A DNA stretch of 64,000 nucleotides from Brugia malayi (taxonomy: Eukaryota; Nematoda; Chromadorea; Rhabditida; Onchocercidae). Location of the stretch: positions 11,218,001 through 11,282,000 of the forward strand of contig NW_025062478.1 in the NCBI RefSeq assembly GCF_000002995.4, in the 5' to 3' direction. The notes below the pieces were generated by a model. That model was not told the DNA's origin and searched no databases. It saw only the letters and a program-made list of their open reading frames with translations. Shown one piece after another: positions 27,101-39,378 of the stretch. The first letter of the stretch is position 1, and every line of letters begins with the position of its first letter. Position numbers and translations under genes: made by a program.

Positions 27101-29227
27101 GCAGTTCTTTTTGATTATCAACGTAATTGTTCAGCAGCTCGTGAACCAAAAGTCCTTTCATTATTATCTATTATCGTTTCGCAGCTACAGGTACGTTGAT
27201 TATGACTGAGTTTTTTGGTTTTCTAATTCATGATTAGCGGAATTCTATGACATTTTATACTTTGAACTTACTCTGCAGACTAGAAGTGAAAAGGTAGGTA
27301 TCTGGGTATCTTACTGCTGAATGCAGATTGATGTGAAAATCCGTTGTTTACAATACAGTAAAGCTGAATTTCTTTTGTTGCAGTCGTCAATTAATCCAGA
27401 AGTCATCCGCATACTGGACGCTGTATTTACTTGTACTTTGGAGATGATCAATCGCGACATGGAGGAGTATCCTGAACATCGATTGAACTTTTTCAGTCTT
27501 CTCCAAGCATTGAACCATGAGTGCTTCGATGTACTCATATCACTTCCCCCAGAACATTTTCGTTTAATTGTGGACGCAGTTGTTTGGGCTTTCAAGCATA
27601 CTATGAGAAATGTTGCAGAGATCGGTATTATTCTTGTTTCATGAAATGATTTCTATAGAATTATAGAATGAAATATTCAAAATCGAGGGAACATACTTTT
27701 TGCTGCAATCAATTAAATAAAGAAAAATATAGGTGGCATTATAGGTTTGGACATCTTGAAGGATATGCTTACACAGTTCGGCGTGCACAGAGATAAAGAG
27801 CGAGCACAAACTTTCTACAAACATTTTTTCATGGAAATACTCGTGCATGTATTAACTGTTGTCACCGATAGTAACCAGATAAAAATTCTCGGTAAGAATA
27901 ATTTGATAACCCTTTAATCAGCTGTACTTTGTTTAATGTTATATCTACTCATATGTTGCATTATTTTTTGAACTGTCTTGAAAGTCACTTTTCGGTGGTG
28001 CAACAAAATGAGAATTCTATATCATTGGTCTTACTTTATATAAACTAATTTTGATTTAATGCTATTTATCTTACTTATATTAATTGTAATTGTTATATTG
28101 CATGTATTTAGCATTCCTGAATATTAGATTTGGTACAACAAATCATAACACGAGTAATTGAAAATGTAATAATAAGACAATAATAATGATAGTAATAACG
28201 GTAATAATAATAATAATAACAATACTAATATAATTAACAGTTGCGGTAATAATAATGATGATAATGATAGTGATGAATACTAATAAGTAATAACAAACAG
28301 TGAACGGTATCAATAACTATTGCTACATTTTGTAAATTTTTTTTATAGGTTTATCATGCTATGCGGATATTTTGTGTGCATTATTCTATGCAGCCGAAAT
28401 ATCTATCACGGAGCAGCTGAATCCACCCCAATCAAACATCGATTATATTTACATGCACATCAGCGAAACTTTTGCTCAAGCGTTCGACAATCTGACGCCG
28501 TAAGTTCCTTCCCGTTGTATTGTCGTTGGTGATGAATAGTGAGTTAAATTCTTTTACCCCATTGTTGAATTTTCATATGAATTTTAGTAAATAACTTTAA
28601 CTAAAGGAGTTTTGTTGTTACTTATTATTTGAGTATTTGATAATTTGATTCTCTTTCAACTTATTTTTTAGGGATCAAATTCGTGTAACAGTGAAAGGCT
28701 TTTTTTCATTCAATATTGATTCAGTGAAGATGAAAAATCATTTGCGTGATTTCTTGGTCCAAATCAAGGTAAATGTTAAAATTTTATTAATTATTTTTTT
28801 TAATTATTGGTTTTTGATCTAAACTCAATGTTGAGTGGGAAAGTTTGAATTGGGGAATAAATTACTAAGGTGCTGTTGTTTTTCCTGCTAAATGCTCTTC
28901 ATGATATCGTTTTAGAGATGGATGAATGAATGTCAGAAAAGCTGATGGTTGCAATTTTTTTTACTTTTTATTTTTATTTGTTCAGGTTTTTCATTTGTTT
29001 CTTCTTTTCAGGAGAGAGTTGGTGAAGATACATCTGATCTGTTTATTGAAGAGCGTGAACAAGAGATTCAGAACGTTCAGAATGCAAAGAAAGAGGTAAC
29101 AATGTCTATTTATATAAAGTTCATGAATTTTGAAGTTTAATGTGGAGGATTTCATGAATTATCTCTATTTGAGGTTCCTGGGATGCTGAATCCACACGAG
29201 ATTGCTGATGATGATTCGATGAAATGA
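21106..29227 (+). CDS. xpo-1: Exportin-1 (CRM1), nuclear export receptor
   Basis: Exports leucine-rich NES cargo through nuclear pores with RanGTP. Twenty-three exons: 21106-21192, 21416-21626, 22021-22127, 22213-22328, 22651-22762, 22840-22959, 23351-23491, 23792-23977, 24170-24373, 24615-24753, 24930-25033, 25133-25211, 25309-25544, 25844-26062, 26482-26586, 26668-26850, 27065-27190, 27384-27624, 27745-27891, 28349-28499, 28672-28768, 29012-29095, 29174-29227. They total 3,249 nt (1,082 aa), close to the human 1,071. The translation follows human CRM1 throughout: [62 protein letters not shown], then [15 protein letters not shown] in the NES groove, [14 protein letters not shown] and the C terminus [17 protein letters not shown]. 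The groove cysteine, human Cys528, is Cys541 here. The last acceptor (TATTTGAG) is weak, but the conserved C terminus supports it. Between 28769 and 29011, an alternative TTCAG at 28981-28985 precedes the chosen acceptor. Confidence 0.97.
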
Positions 29228-29941
29228 AAAATGGAATAAACAGAGAAAACGGGATGCAGTGTGTTACTTTTCCCATCGATCGGTATGTCCACTCGTGGAC
29301 GTTTTTTAATTAACCAAAAATTCTTTTCTCTAAATAAATCAAAGTTTTTAGCGTAACGATTTTCAATGTTCTTCCTATTTTCTTTATGTTGTGCGGAGTT
29401 TATTTATGTCCTTTCGTCGTTTTTCTTCAGTTTAAATTGTTTATAAAATTTAGTTTACTTGGCAAATGAGGTTTTTCACAAATATTTAAACATTTATGCT
29501 GAATTGTTTCCAGCTTTTTTATTACGTATTTGCTTGCAATCTAACATCAATATCTCGTACATTTGGCAAACAATTCATTGATTCGCCAACTGTTTGTTGA
29601 ACGATTTTTTCAGTCTCAGATCTTTATTTTTCTTGGAAACCAAAATTCTCTTTGTACAAATGACGAAATGGAGTAGCACTGTGTCAAACAGATCTCCTAC
29701 ACAAATTTATAATACATGCATGTTCTTTCCCTCTTCATGAACTGTCAAAATCCCTTTTCCGTATTTCAGTTTATATTGTTTCACTAATTAATCCGTGCGT
29801 CTTGTTCGTTTATGCCCTTTTCTATAATGGTTTTTGTTAGCGAGATTTATTGGTTTAAATTTCATTCAGAAATTTGTCTTAAAATATATGCAGAAGGCTT
29901 ATGTGTCACTTCATTACTCAATTTAATTATTCCAGATTTGT

Positions 29942-30481
29942 GGTACGCCAAAAAATCGGTCGTTTTTAAATTCAGATGATGGTAATGATTCACTCTTTTT
30001 GGCATCTCTAAAAAATTTCTGGATCCGTGGGCTTCTTTTTGTTACATAATTTCCTTATGCAGCTAACTTTAAGAAATATGTGGCAGGAGAAGAAAAAAGA
30101 ATCAGAGCTTGCTATACATTTTAACATGTGGAATTAATTAATTCCAGTTTTTCAAAATTTCATAAATAAAATAACACTGTAGATGACAATTCTTAAAAGA
30201 TCACGAAACTATGTGGTTCACGCGGATAGTTTTGAGAATTATAGTATGCTGAAATCATAATACATATCGAACTAAAGCCAAAAGTAATCAATTAATAATC
30301 AAGTTAATGTGAAAAAAAAAAAAAGCTCTAATGGACTCTAACTTATTTGGAAAGCACCAAAAATTGAGGGATATATCTAAGATCCTCCCTAGAGATGCAA
30401 CATTTCAGTGAACAAAATTGCGGTAAGGATTGAACCAAACTTCAAGAAATATGTGGCAGGAGAAGAAAAAGCATGATTCGT
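29942..30481 (+). other. Exon-like segments with a duplicated terminal motif
   Basis: Downstream of xpo-1 on the same strand, TTATTCCAG at 29933-29941 precedes an open stretch reading ICGTPKNRSFLNSDD, ending in a phase-1 donor near 29982. Two possible acceptors follow. TTATGCAG before 30063 opens a frame with NFKKYVAGEEKRI and a stop near 30123. TTTCAG before 30413 opens VNKIAVRIEP, then NFKKYVAGEEKA and a stop near 30475. Both are in the same phase as the donor. The shared 33-bp core (30065-30097 and 30438-30470) differs by one base, a synonymous TTT/TTC change. They could be alternative last exons of xpo-1, exons of a small unknown gene, or decayed duplicates. I do not recognise the protein. 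Confidence 0.3.
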
Positions 30482-30558
30482 TATCAGTAAGTATTCCGTT
30501 ATATCACTGAAAGCTATCAAAAAAGAAAAACAATGATAAATGAAGCTACAAGCAAAAT

Positions 30559-32444
30559 TCATGAGTTTTGTGTGAGACATGAATCCAAGTGAGAGTTGAT
30601 GGTATTTTCTGGAACATGGACAGTACAAACTGGGCATTGCACGCAAATAATAACATCGTTGCCGACTAATTCGATATTCCTAACATCACCTGATCTGCTG
30701 CTTCCCGGAATGTTTTTTTCCAGAAAATTATCTTTTGGTACCGCAATCGCTGCTGCATCCTCTTTAGCTGTTGAAGCTGATTTTTGTGCACCCGAGTTAC
30801 CTCCAGTGTAATAATTTTTAGCAGGCATTTTAAGTTTCATCCCACTACTATCAAGATTATTTCTAGATCTGTCCACATTAAGATTGCAATCTAAGATATT
30901 TTCTGAGGACGACAGCTGATTCGAAATACCGGCTTTTCCCGTGAAATATCGACTTAGAGGTGTATAGCATGATTGAGACTGTGAATTTCCATTCGATATT
31001 TTGGACATCTTTTTCGTACCGTAACCTTCAGGTTCTTTGACTTTGACAAAGTTACCTATAAATTATCTTTGCATTAAGTCTTCAAACCGAGAAAAACATA
31101 CTACATATGTAATAAGCACTATATTAATATATATTCAGCAGTACCTCCACAGGTCATCTGATGTTCCTTCCACCAAAAATCATTCATACCAGGAGCACGA
31201 TTCATTGATCGCTTTACCCAACCATAAAATGGTGGACGCATCCTAGAAAAACTTATGCGTATATCATTTTCATCCTTGCAAAGAATTTCACGAAATTTTA
31301 ACCAATTTGGTTTTCTAGTTTCATTTACGTCAGTACACAAAATCTATATGATACCAATTGTGCTACTACTAAATTAGTTTACCGGCAAGGTCCGGTACAT
31401 CTCCACCAGTGCTTTTGGTGATATACTACTTCATTATGAAAATTGTGATAAACAGTTATATTTGTTCCTGCGCTCATGTTAATACGGTGCATATGGAATT
31501 GAAACATTGGTCCATGTCCGTCATGATCCCTAAAAAAAAAAAAAGCGTATCAGAACCGGTGATAAGTGATGCAAAGGATTAGAACAGAAATGTGGAAAAT
31601 CTTTCCAAACTATAAGATTATCTCATCACATTTTAATTCAGCAAGTATATTTAGTTTTTAGCAAGTATATATTCCAGCAAATATTTAGTTTTAATTGAAA
31701 ATTTACATGACACCATCAGAGAGAAATAAAAAGGCATGGATCATCTCGTGTAGCAGTGTTTCCACCAGATCTTTCCGAGGTCGATATTGCAGAAGTGGCT
31801 TGCTGAGTCGAATGGAACAAAATCTGCCCTTACTTTCAAAAGAACATATACCGGCACACCTGTAATCATTATGAGTTAAGCAGATTCCCAACGTGTTTCT
31901 TGCAGCACAACTTATACAAGAAACACAGAGCGTCATGGGAAAATATCATCGCAAAAAATTTAACTTCTAGTGTTACGAAAGAACAAGTCTTTAAGTTAAT
32001 CTTGATTAAGACCTCGAAATAAAGCTTACAAGGTCATTCGAGAACTCCATTTCACCTCACATGCAGCTAATCTTCCACCGAAGAAACTGTCATCATACTG
32101 CTGGAAAAGTGCATGTAAATCAGGAGTTGGGTCGATTGTTTCCCATATCGGATCCACCAGAGAATTAGATTGGGATGAACTGGTGAATAAGCCCGACGAG
32201 TTAGCCTAAAATTCGAAAACTTTTAGAAGTATCAAAGCTACATGCTAAATGAAGACACAATGCTACACAAAATAAACTGTTCATTCATGAACTCGATGAG
32301 TACTTGTTTCCAAGTTAAGTGAAATTGCTTGAACAATATTAAAAGACTTACCGTCGGAAAACTATACCGCTTCTTCTTTGATGGTGTACCTTGAAATGTA
32401 TGGGTATGTCGTATATCTTCTAGTCCAAATATCTTTTTGCTCAT
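30559..32444 (-). CDS. dvc-1: SprT-like DNA-protein crosslink metalloprotease (SPRTN/DVC-1)
   Basis: SPRTN cleaves proteins covalently trapped on DNA, chiefly during replication, and works with the p97/CDC-48 segregase. Six minus-strand exons (32352-32444, 32030-32205, 31707-31859, 31383-31529, 31145-31242, 30559-31055) total 1,164 nt (387 aa). The SprT domain starts at SLVDPIWETIDPTPDLHALF. The zinc site is HEMIH, residues 127-131 with catalytic Glu128, followed by HGPMFQFHMHRIN. The zinc-binding subdomain carries HWWRCTGPC, RPPFYGWVKRSMNR and FWWKEHQMTCGG. The C terminus has a UBZ4-type ubiquitin finger: Cys363, Cys366, His379, Cys383. I could not find the usual FxGxGxxL p97-binding (SHP) motif, only a weak YFTGKAG, nor a clear PCNA-binding PIP box. 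The gene is convergent with xpo-1. A possible trans-splice acceptor (GTTTGAG) lies just before the ATG. Confidence 0.95.
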
Positions 32445-33972
32445 AACACCTCAAACAAAACTGAAGTTCTGAAGATTCCAAGTAAACAAAATAGCATTTA
32501 CCGCATAATTTATTTACAAAACAATCATAAAATGATACGGATCTCTCTTAATCCAACTAGCGAGACAAGAGACAATTATCAGAACTGTACAGAAAAACAT
32601 GAAATTTTATAAGTAATTCGAATCTACCATTTTATAAAATTTTCTGCTACCAAATTTTGAAAATTTCTTCTTTTCCAATTTTTCAACTTTTCACCATGAA
32701 CCACCGTATTCCCGATACTGTTTTATATCTCATCCCTGGAAACATACATAGCACTATCTTCCTTATATCTTCTTTTTTCATACTTTAAAAGCTACATTTA
32801 CTAAATAGGTTGTTGAAAAAACAATAGATAATATCAAAAAAAAAAAAACGAACAGTTTTAAAAAAAAAAAACGAACAGTTTTATGAAGTAAACTATAAAA
32901 CGACTTTTTTTTTGGCGACAATTGAGAGACCTAACAGAAAGAGAAAAAAAAAAAGACTACGGTAAAAAAACCAAAATAGAAAAAGAGAGAAGTATAGAAA
33001 AATTTCCTTTCTATGCCAACATATGCTCTCATACAACTATTAGTTTCTGCGGAAAAAAAGTATAAAGTGACAGGAAATGTCGCCTAGATAAGGATCTCTC
33101 GAAAAAGACAGATACAAATTATATTATTCATATAATGAAAAATAGCAAAGTTTCGAAAATATCAAAGTTTTAACCAAATGAGCATCAAAAAAAGAAATTC
33201 TTTGAAATTAGACACATCGAATTTTTTCTCCAATTGAGAAGTGTGCACAAGGGAAGAAAATGCAAAGTTTTAAAAAAGAAAAAAAAAAAAAAAAAAAAAC
33301 GAAAATGACGGTAAGATTTTGTAATAAATTGAATGGCTGTGAAATCATTTTTGTGCCAGAAAATTCCGGAAATAGAGCGATTTTTTTGGTAGCTTTTATA
33401 GAGTGGCTTCTGAGGGCTTTTGAGAGATAATTTATTTTCAATTTTGGAATAGCAAATCTGTTAAGTAATAACAAATCAGGCAACGAATCAGCATATGACA
33501 ACCAGAGTATGGAAAGAACTGAAAACTTTCCATACTTTCTCCGGAAAGTTTCGCTGTCTACTTGCATACGTCCGTAAAAAATGAATGAGAAGAAGAGAAA
33601 CGAACAAATTAGCACAATCCGAAACGCACTTCGAAATGCCGGGTATCCGGAAATAACGAAGCATTGCTATCGATATGAAAATGTTGAGGATCAGTCTTAG
33701 TTTAGTGGCACTGATTGCTTTTGTGGGACAGCGAATCATTAACGATGTCAAAAGTATGCTTCAAAATTGTCTTTTTAATTTTGAAAAATTTGAGGAAAAG
33801 GAAAACAGAAATTTTGAAAAATTTAACGGAAAGATCTCTGAATATAATCATATAAATTAAAGTGCGGTGTTTAAAAAAAAGAAAGAAACAGAACAAAAAT
33901 GAGATGCAACAATTTTTGCTTTGCAAATTTTCATAGAAATCGAAACTTTAAATCGAAAGTTAATTTCTTGTT
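32445..33972. promoter_or_regulatory. Divergent intergenic region between dvc-1-like and cogc-7-like
   Basis: Divergent spacing implies promoters for both neighbours. The sequence is rich in A runs (32834-32846, 32859-32870, 33281-33299). A plus-strand frame at 33675-33860 begins like a signal peptide (MKMLRISLSLVALIAF) and has a possible donor after GATGTCAAAA. Joined to the first cogc-7 exon it gives a stop, so it is either unrelated or chance. Confidence 0.45.
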
Positions 33973-36900
33973 ATGATAATGGACTTATTGTTTCGCATTC
34001 TCGTAATATTGTAATATATTTCATACCTTTTAAATGTATTTCATAGTGTGTAATATAAGATTTATTCAAACGTTTTCTTTTCTTTTAGATTGAAATTCCA
34101 ACTTTTCCGGAACATTGGACCACAAATGTGGTAGTGAATTGGATCAATTCTAGGGAAGAGCCTATTAATGTGATTATTTTAGCATCTTTTTGTTAATTTC
34201 TCCACATATTTTTTTGTTGTGTTCAGTTCTGTTCGCAGTTTATTAATTTTACTTATCTAATTTTTTTTTTTTTTGTTTTCCTAAGAATTACCACTTCGTT
34301 TACTTAGTACAATTCATTTCATTTATTATTAGTTCTGAAACACTGTATTTAGTTTGTTCAGTTTTTAAATTTTGAAGAAATTTGCTCAAAATGTAATCCG
34401 ATTTTTATATTGGTAGGTTCTATTTTCGAATAAGTGTGACAATCATTTGATATGAGATAGCGTACAGTTGGTTACAGCTGGCACACCAACTCCTTATTTC
34501 AGATGGTCTTACTGTGGATTTTTTAACTTGGTTTTGGATTGTCAAAGCAGTTCTTTAGTTATTTGCACTTATGTCTTGTTTTATCCCAACAGTTGGGCTC
34601 AAAAGCTACCGAAAGTACAAAGATTATCAGTTTGGTTTTTAGATTCTATTAGAAGCAGTTGAAGCAGAAATCGAAGAAGCGGAAAGTTTATTGGTGAACA
34701 TAAGAAATGAATTTGAACGCACCAAATGGTATTTATTTTTAAAACTTTTATGTCATTCCAAATGCTTCTTAGTCTGAGTGCAGTGCTAATGTTTAAGTAT
34801 TAAAGTAAATGCTGAGTGGTTGGCAATCATTGTCCATTCATTTCTTTTCAATTCTCATCCAAGATTATATCTTTGCGAATTGTTTTGTTCAAGTCAGTTC
34901 ATTGAAGTGATAAAAGCAATTTGGAAGAATGCGATAGATCTTGCACTGAACTTCATGAATGCCTAAAAATGGTGGTGGATGCGCATGCCAAGGAGCAGTT
35001 TGCAAATGAATTTGATGCCATCGCAATATATGATAAAGCCGATAGGCGCGCAGCAGATCTTGTCAAAATTTTGATGGTTGGTAAAGAAGGAAAAAGTTTG
35101 TAGAATATTATTGTCTGTTATAAATGTTTTTCTAGGTGAACAAGTTATATTACAAATGGTTCGTTTGGATTAGATAAGAAAGGAATTTTTTATTGAATAA
35201 GTTTATAAATAAGATTGTAAGGAGATAGCATTTATTGCAGGCTCGTAAGTTATGGAAGGAAAATGTTATTATTATTGAAAATTTGGACGTAAATGAACCA
35301 GCACCGGAAAATGTTGTTATCAATTTGCAAAAAGCATACGAATCTCTCTCTGAGGTTGTAAAAGTTGTTGAATTTTCGGAATTTCTCCTAATTACCAAAT
35401 TACTAATAAACAGGAAACCGAAGTTATGCAGATAATGAAAGTTTTACTTTCAATGGCCATCCTCAGATGATTTCAGTTTCTGAGTGTCCCCGAGCGAGCA
35501 GATTTTCTGGAAAGAATAAAAGATGTCTTCCTGAGTTGGTATTCGACGCGCATTGTATTAGCAATACAATCGGAAACACCAGTGGATGATCTTTTACCGG
35601 TTAAACAAAAATATGAAATGTTACGAAGAATACAAGGTTTTCTTACCTTTTCCGCTGAAAACGTCAGGCATTACACTTGTTATTTTCCATCAGGAAATAA
35701 AAACGTGGATTAATTACACTCTAATGATTGCGAATAATACTGCCTGTAAAATCTGAGCAATTTCGATTATTTTCAGATTTTAATAACGTTGTAAGGCACT
35801 ACTTAGAAGGTGAGAATAAATTTACTTTTCATGCGGCTAATAATTTATCCGATTTATTCTTGGATACTCGTGGTGTAATTATCTCAAGCTATAAACGACT
35901 AATGGATGGGTAAGTTCTGTGAAGCGTAATGTTGCGGTCGGTATAATTTCTTGATATAATAATTATTATATGAAAAATGACGATAATATGCTGTATATAT
36001 GTATTCACTATTTGAGTTTGCATGGACTCAGTTGAGGAATTTTTTTCTATTAATCGTATATTTTATAGCATGGTGGAAATGAAACCTAGCTTTAGAACCA
36101 TATGATTTGTTTTTTAATTGATAATGAGCATTATTAAATTCGTGACTGGTGCCTGAAAAATGACGAAAATTTTGGATTTTCTTCAGAAATTCTATTACTT
36201 TTTCAGATGGGTAGAAAAGGTTCTCGATACTCCAGATGTTTTTTTATCGAACACATTTGAAGAAGTTATCCTAATGCGGGAAAATGAAATTAAGGATGCA
36301 TGTATAGGTACAATTGGAAAGACTTTAGAAGATGATGTGTCTGGCTCACAAACACTGAAAATGATTTTAGAATTCAGATCGGTCAGTAAAATTGTATCCT
36401 TTGCTCCATTTTTCATTTTTTTATCAGTTTTTCAAAAATCAGTCTGAAACACAATGTTTGTTCGCGTACGCTATCTTTCCTATTCTTCAAGCTATTTATA
36501 GTTGTTTAACAAATAAACTTTCGATGATTGCTGACATTTTGACAGTAGACAAGTGTTTCACAACGTGTTTGGTGAATTGCATTCTATAAAACATGTTGTA
36601 AAATATATGCATTGTAAAAACATTTTTAATTAAAGATTTTTCTGGATTTAGACATATATAGCTCAATATTAATATGAATTTCAGGTAATGTCGCAGTACG
36701 TGTTACGTCCTGATGATGACAAATCCATAGCAAAATGTATTACGCAGTTTGGTGAACTTCTTCTGTTCTCTACAACCAGTGAATACACGAAGCTGGCAAC
36801 ATCATTCCTGGCCAACTGTTCGAATATTTCACTAGTTTGTTATTGACCAACTACTTAACTGTAATATTAAGGAAATGATCGGTACTTTCCGTTCTTCAGA

Positions 36901-39378
36901 AAAAAAAGATTTCATTATATTTCATTAAACATTTTTCTCTTCATTGATTTCATTTGGAAATGTGTTCATATGTTGCAAAGACTGATAGAAATAATTAAAA
37001 ATTCAAAAAACTTATTGTTTCCAGGATTCCACACTTACATTTGCATGCTTGGAGCAACTTTCTAGCAGATTATCAGAACTTATCCTGGAAAGTAATTATT
37101 TAATACAAATAGCCAAAGAAACATTTGGGAATATTGCAATTATTTTTTTGACTCCTGCATTTCGGGTTAGTGTGTATAAAGTAATCCAAGCTATGCAGTT
37201 GTTTAATTCTTACAAATATGGATGTGATGCATTGTGTAGATGTAAATGACGTTTTATATATATGAATAATGCATACTGATTTTTATAACATGTTTAAATA
37301 ATTAAAGGTAATTACTTACAGACAATGTATGAAAATGTGGTGTCGATGTTGGATAAATTCTATAAAATGCATATGAATAAGAATACTGTTAAGGACGAGG
37401 ATGTTTTGCGCATGGTGAGCATATCAGGTTTGTAATTACTGTTTTACTTTTTAATTTGATGGACAGATTTGTAGCTTTGTCATGATTTTTAATGCTTTTT
37501 TTTTTTATTTTCAATTAATTTTATTTGTTTCGGAAAGCATAAAAAATGTGAAAAGGAAATTTTTCCAGTTTCACATTAGTGGAAAATTCTGGAATAACTT
37601 TTGCAGGACAGCTTTTGACATGGATCGATAACGATAAGCAACAACTGAAAGATATGTTCGAACATTTAGGAGTCGTTGATACAGATCCTACTATTGGCAG
37701 ATTGTCAGTGAAATTATTCAGCGAGATTTCAAATTTTCAAAGCAAATTGTCGGGTTTGTTAATATCTCTTTTATAATTGTAATATGGTAAAATCTAATCG
37801 TAGTGAAGTCTAATTTTCATAAGAAACAGCAGTTATTTTTTTTTTACAGAAGTTATGGATAAGTCTCATTCATTCACATTCATAAACACTAAAATAATAA
37901 CAGAATCAGTGATGATTAGAGTAAAACAAATTTATCATAATTAGTTTAGTCTATAATCAAATTTTAGCGAAACTTTGTGACATTTCTAATCTTGTAAAAT
38001 TGAAGTTGAGTTTGATTTGTAGCTAAAGGAGAATGTGATATTAACTTAGCAAAGGCACGTGCAGAAGTTCGGAAAATGAACAAACGATTTATTGCGCGTA
38101 CTGTTGAAGTGCTTTCACGTACCCTCATTGCGGATATGGAAAGTGGATTAGGAAATCTTGTAGGTTAACTTTTCATTACTTTATACTTTCGAATTACTTC
38201 CGGCTGTACAGATTGCATATTACTTTACATGGTGAAAATAGCAAAATAAGTTTCGTTCGTGAATTAATTGGATTTTATCTGAAACTTAGTTTCGGAAGAC
38301 TAAATTTTCGTGAAACTTCGCCATTTCAGTTATTTCCATTTTTTTTTTTTCATGATCATCCTGTTTATAGATATCGGATAAAAATTCTGAGAATATCAAA
38401 GTACAGGAAAGCACAAAAGTACCATCGTTTGGGACCTCACCTAACGAATTTGTGACAGCAGCTGGTGTGGCACTCCTTTCCTTGGCTCATCAATTGTCTG
38501 CCTATTCACAGGACAGCAATATGGCATCAGCTATTATGTTTGCTACAAAATTAGAAACTGTAGGTAAGCCACTTGAGGAAATTAAAATGAATGAGATGAA
38601 GCTATACATAGGTTAGTTGAAAGAAGTGTGAACAATATTCACCAAAATTCATTAAAAAATTAAGTTGGATATAAGTTAAATAGTTTGGTAGAACATTTCT
38701 TTCTATCACTTGCTGGTCATCATAATTATATACTGTAATTACGAGCTATGCTATTGTTGATTTGATGGAATATTTCCACTGCTGTTGTTTCTTCTGAAAG
38801 CAACTACATTTCTTAGCATTTTGCTGACATTCGTGCCTTTCTTAAATATTGTCCAATATAATCTGTCTACATCACCCATTTGTTATCAGTGTAGAAGTGG
38901 ATATTTAGATTGTCTCTGATAGGAAAGTCCTGATTGCTGACTTTCATATAAAAAGTCTGTTATTTGATCTTTTTTCCCAGACGATATTCCATCATGGTGG
39001 GTTGGTAAATGTGCAGTTGCTGTTCAAGAATGTTTTGTTGATACAGTTGGTGATATTGCGGAATATTCGAGTTGTTTGTGCCGACAACTTTCAGTTGATT
39101 ATAGTTAGTGGCCTCTTTTTTTACTTTTGTTTAGAATTTTATTTATCCGTCGTGAATAGCAGTTGAACTGACACAGTTGAAGCTATGATATTGAGGGAAT
39201 TATTTTATGGGAAGACACGGAATATGCTGCTACAGTAATAGAAAGTTCACTGTCAAGTCAAAGTTTCGCTTTTGCAGCTTATTTGGCTGATGTGTTCGAG
39301 GACTTAGGAACGACGAAAATACCGGATTTCGTTAATATGCGACAGATGTTCCTTAATGTTGGATGCCTTGAATCATAG
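33973..39378 (+). CDS. cogc-7: Conserved oligomeric Golgi complex subunit 7 (COG7); start tentative
   Basis: COG7 belongs to lobe B of the COG tether for retrograde vesicles within the Golgi; loss disturbs glycosylation. Exons: 33973-34002 (tentative), 34089-34169, 34643-34728, 34917-35076, 35241-35354, 35477-35636, 35668-35745, 35777-35909, 36207-36381, 36685-36834, 37025-37165, 37322-37427, 37607-37753, 38023-38159, 38371-38563, 38981-39103, 39278-39378. Total 2,115 nt (704 aa; human 770). Identification rests on the C-terminal third: SPNEFVTAAGVALLSLAHQL and WWVGKCAVAVQECFVD, then QLSVDYTYLADVFEDLG, aligning with human TPLEYISNIGQYIMSLP, NWLGSIARATMQTYCD and QLATDIDYLINVMDALG. The N-terminal half is diverged and predicted helical. 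The acceptor at 34916 is poor in pyrimidines, and the 31-nt intron at 35637-35667 is unusually short but required by phase. The first exon is chosen only because its phase fits. Confidence 0.85.

Noticed and set aside
33675..33860. Signal-peptide-like start MKMLRISLSLVALIAF as first exon of the COG7 gene
   Set aside because: Joining its donor to the first COG7 exon yields an immediate stop, and COG7 is cytosolic. No partner exon for a secreted protein was found.
35636..35702. A frameshift or pseudogene break in the COG7 gene
   Set aside because: The break disappears if a 31-nt intron with canonical GT-AG ends is used. It is reported as a short-intron candidate instead.
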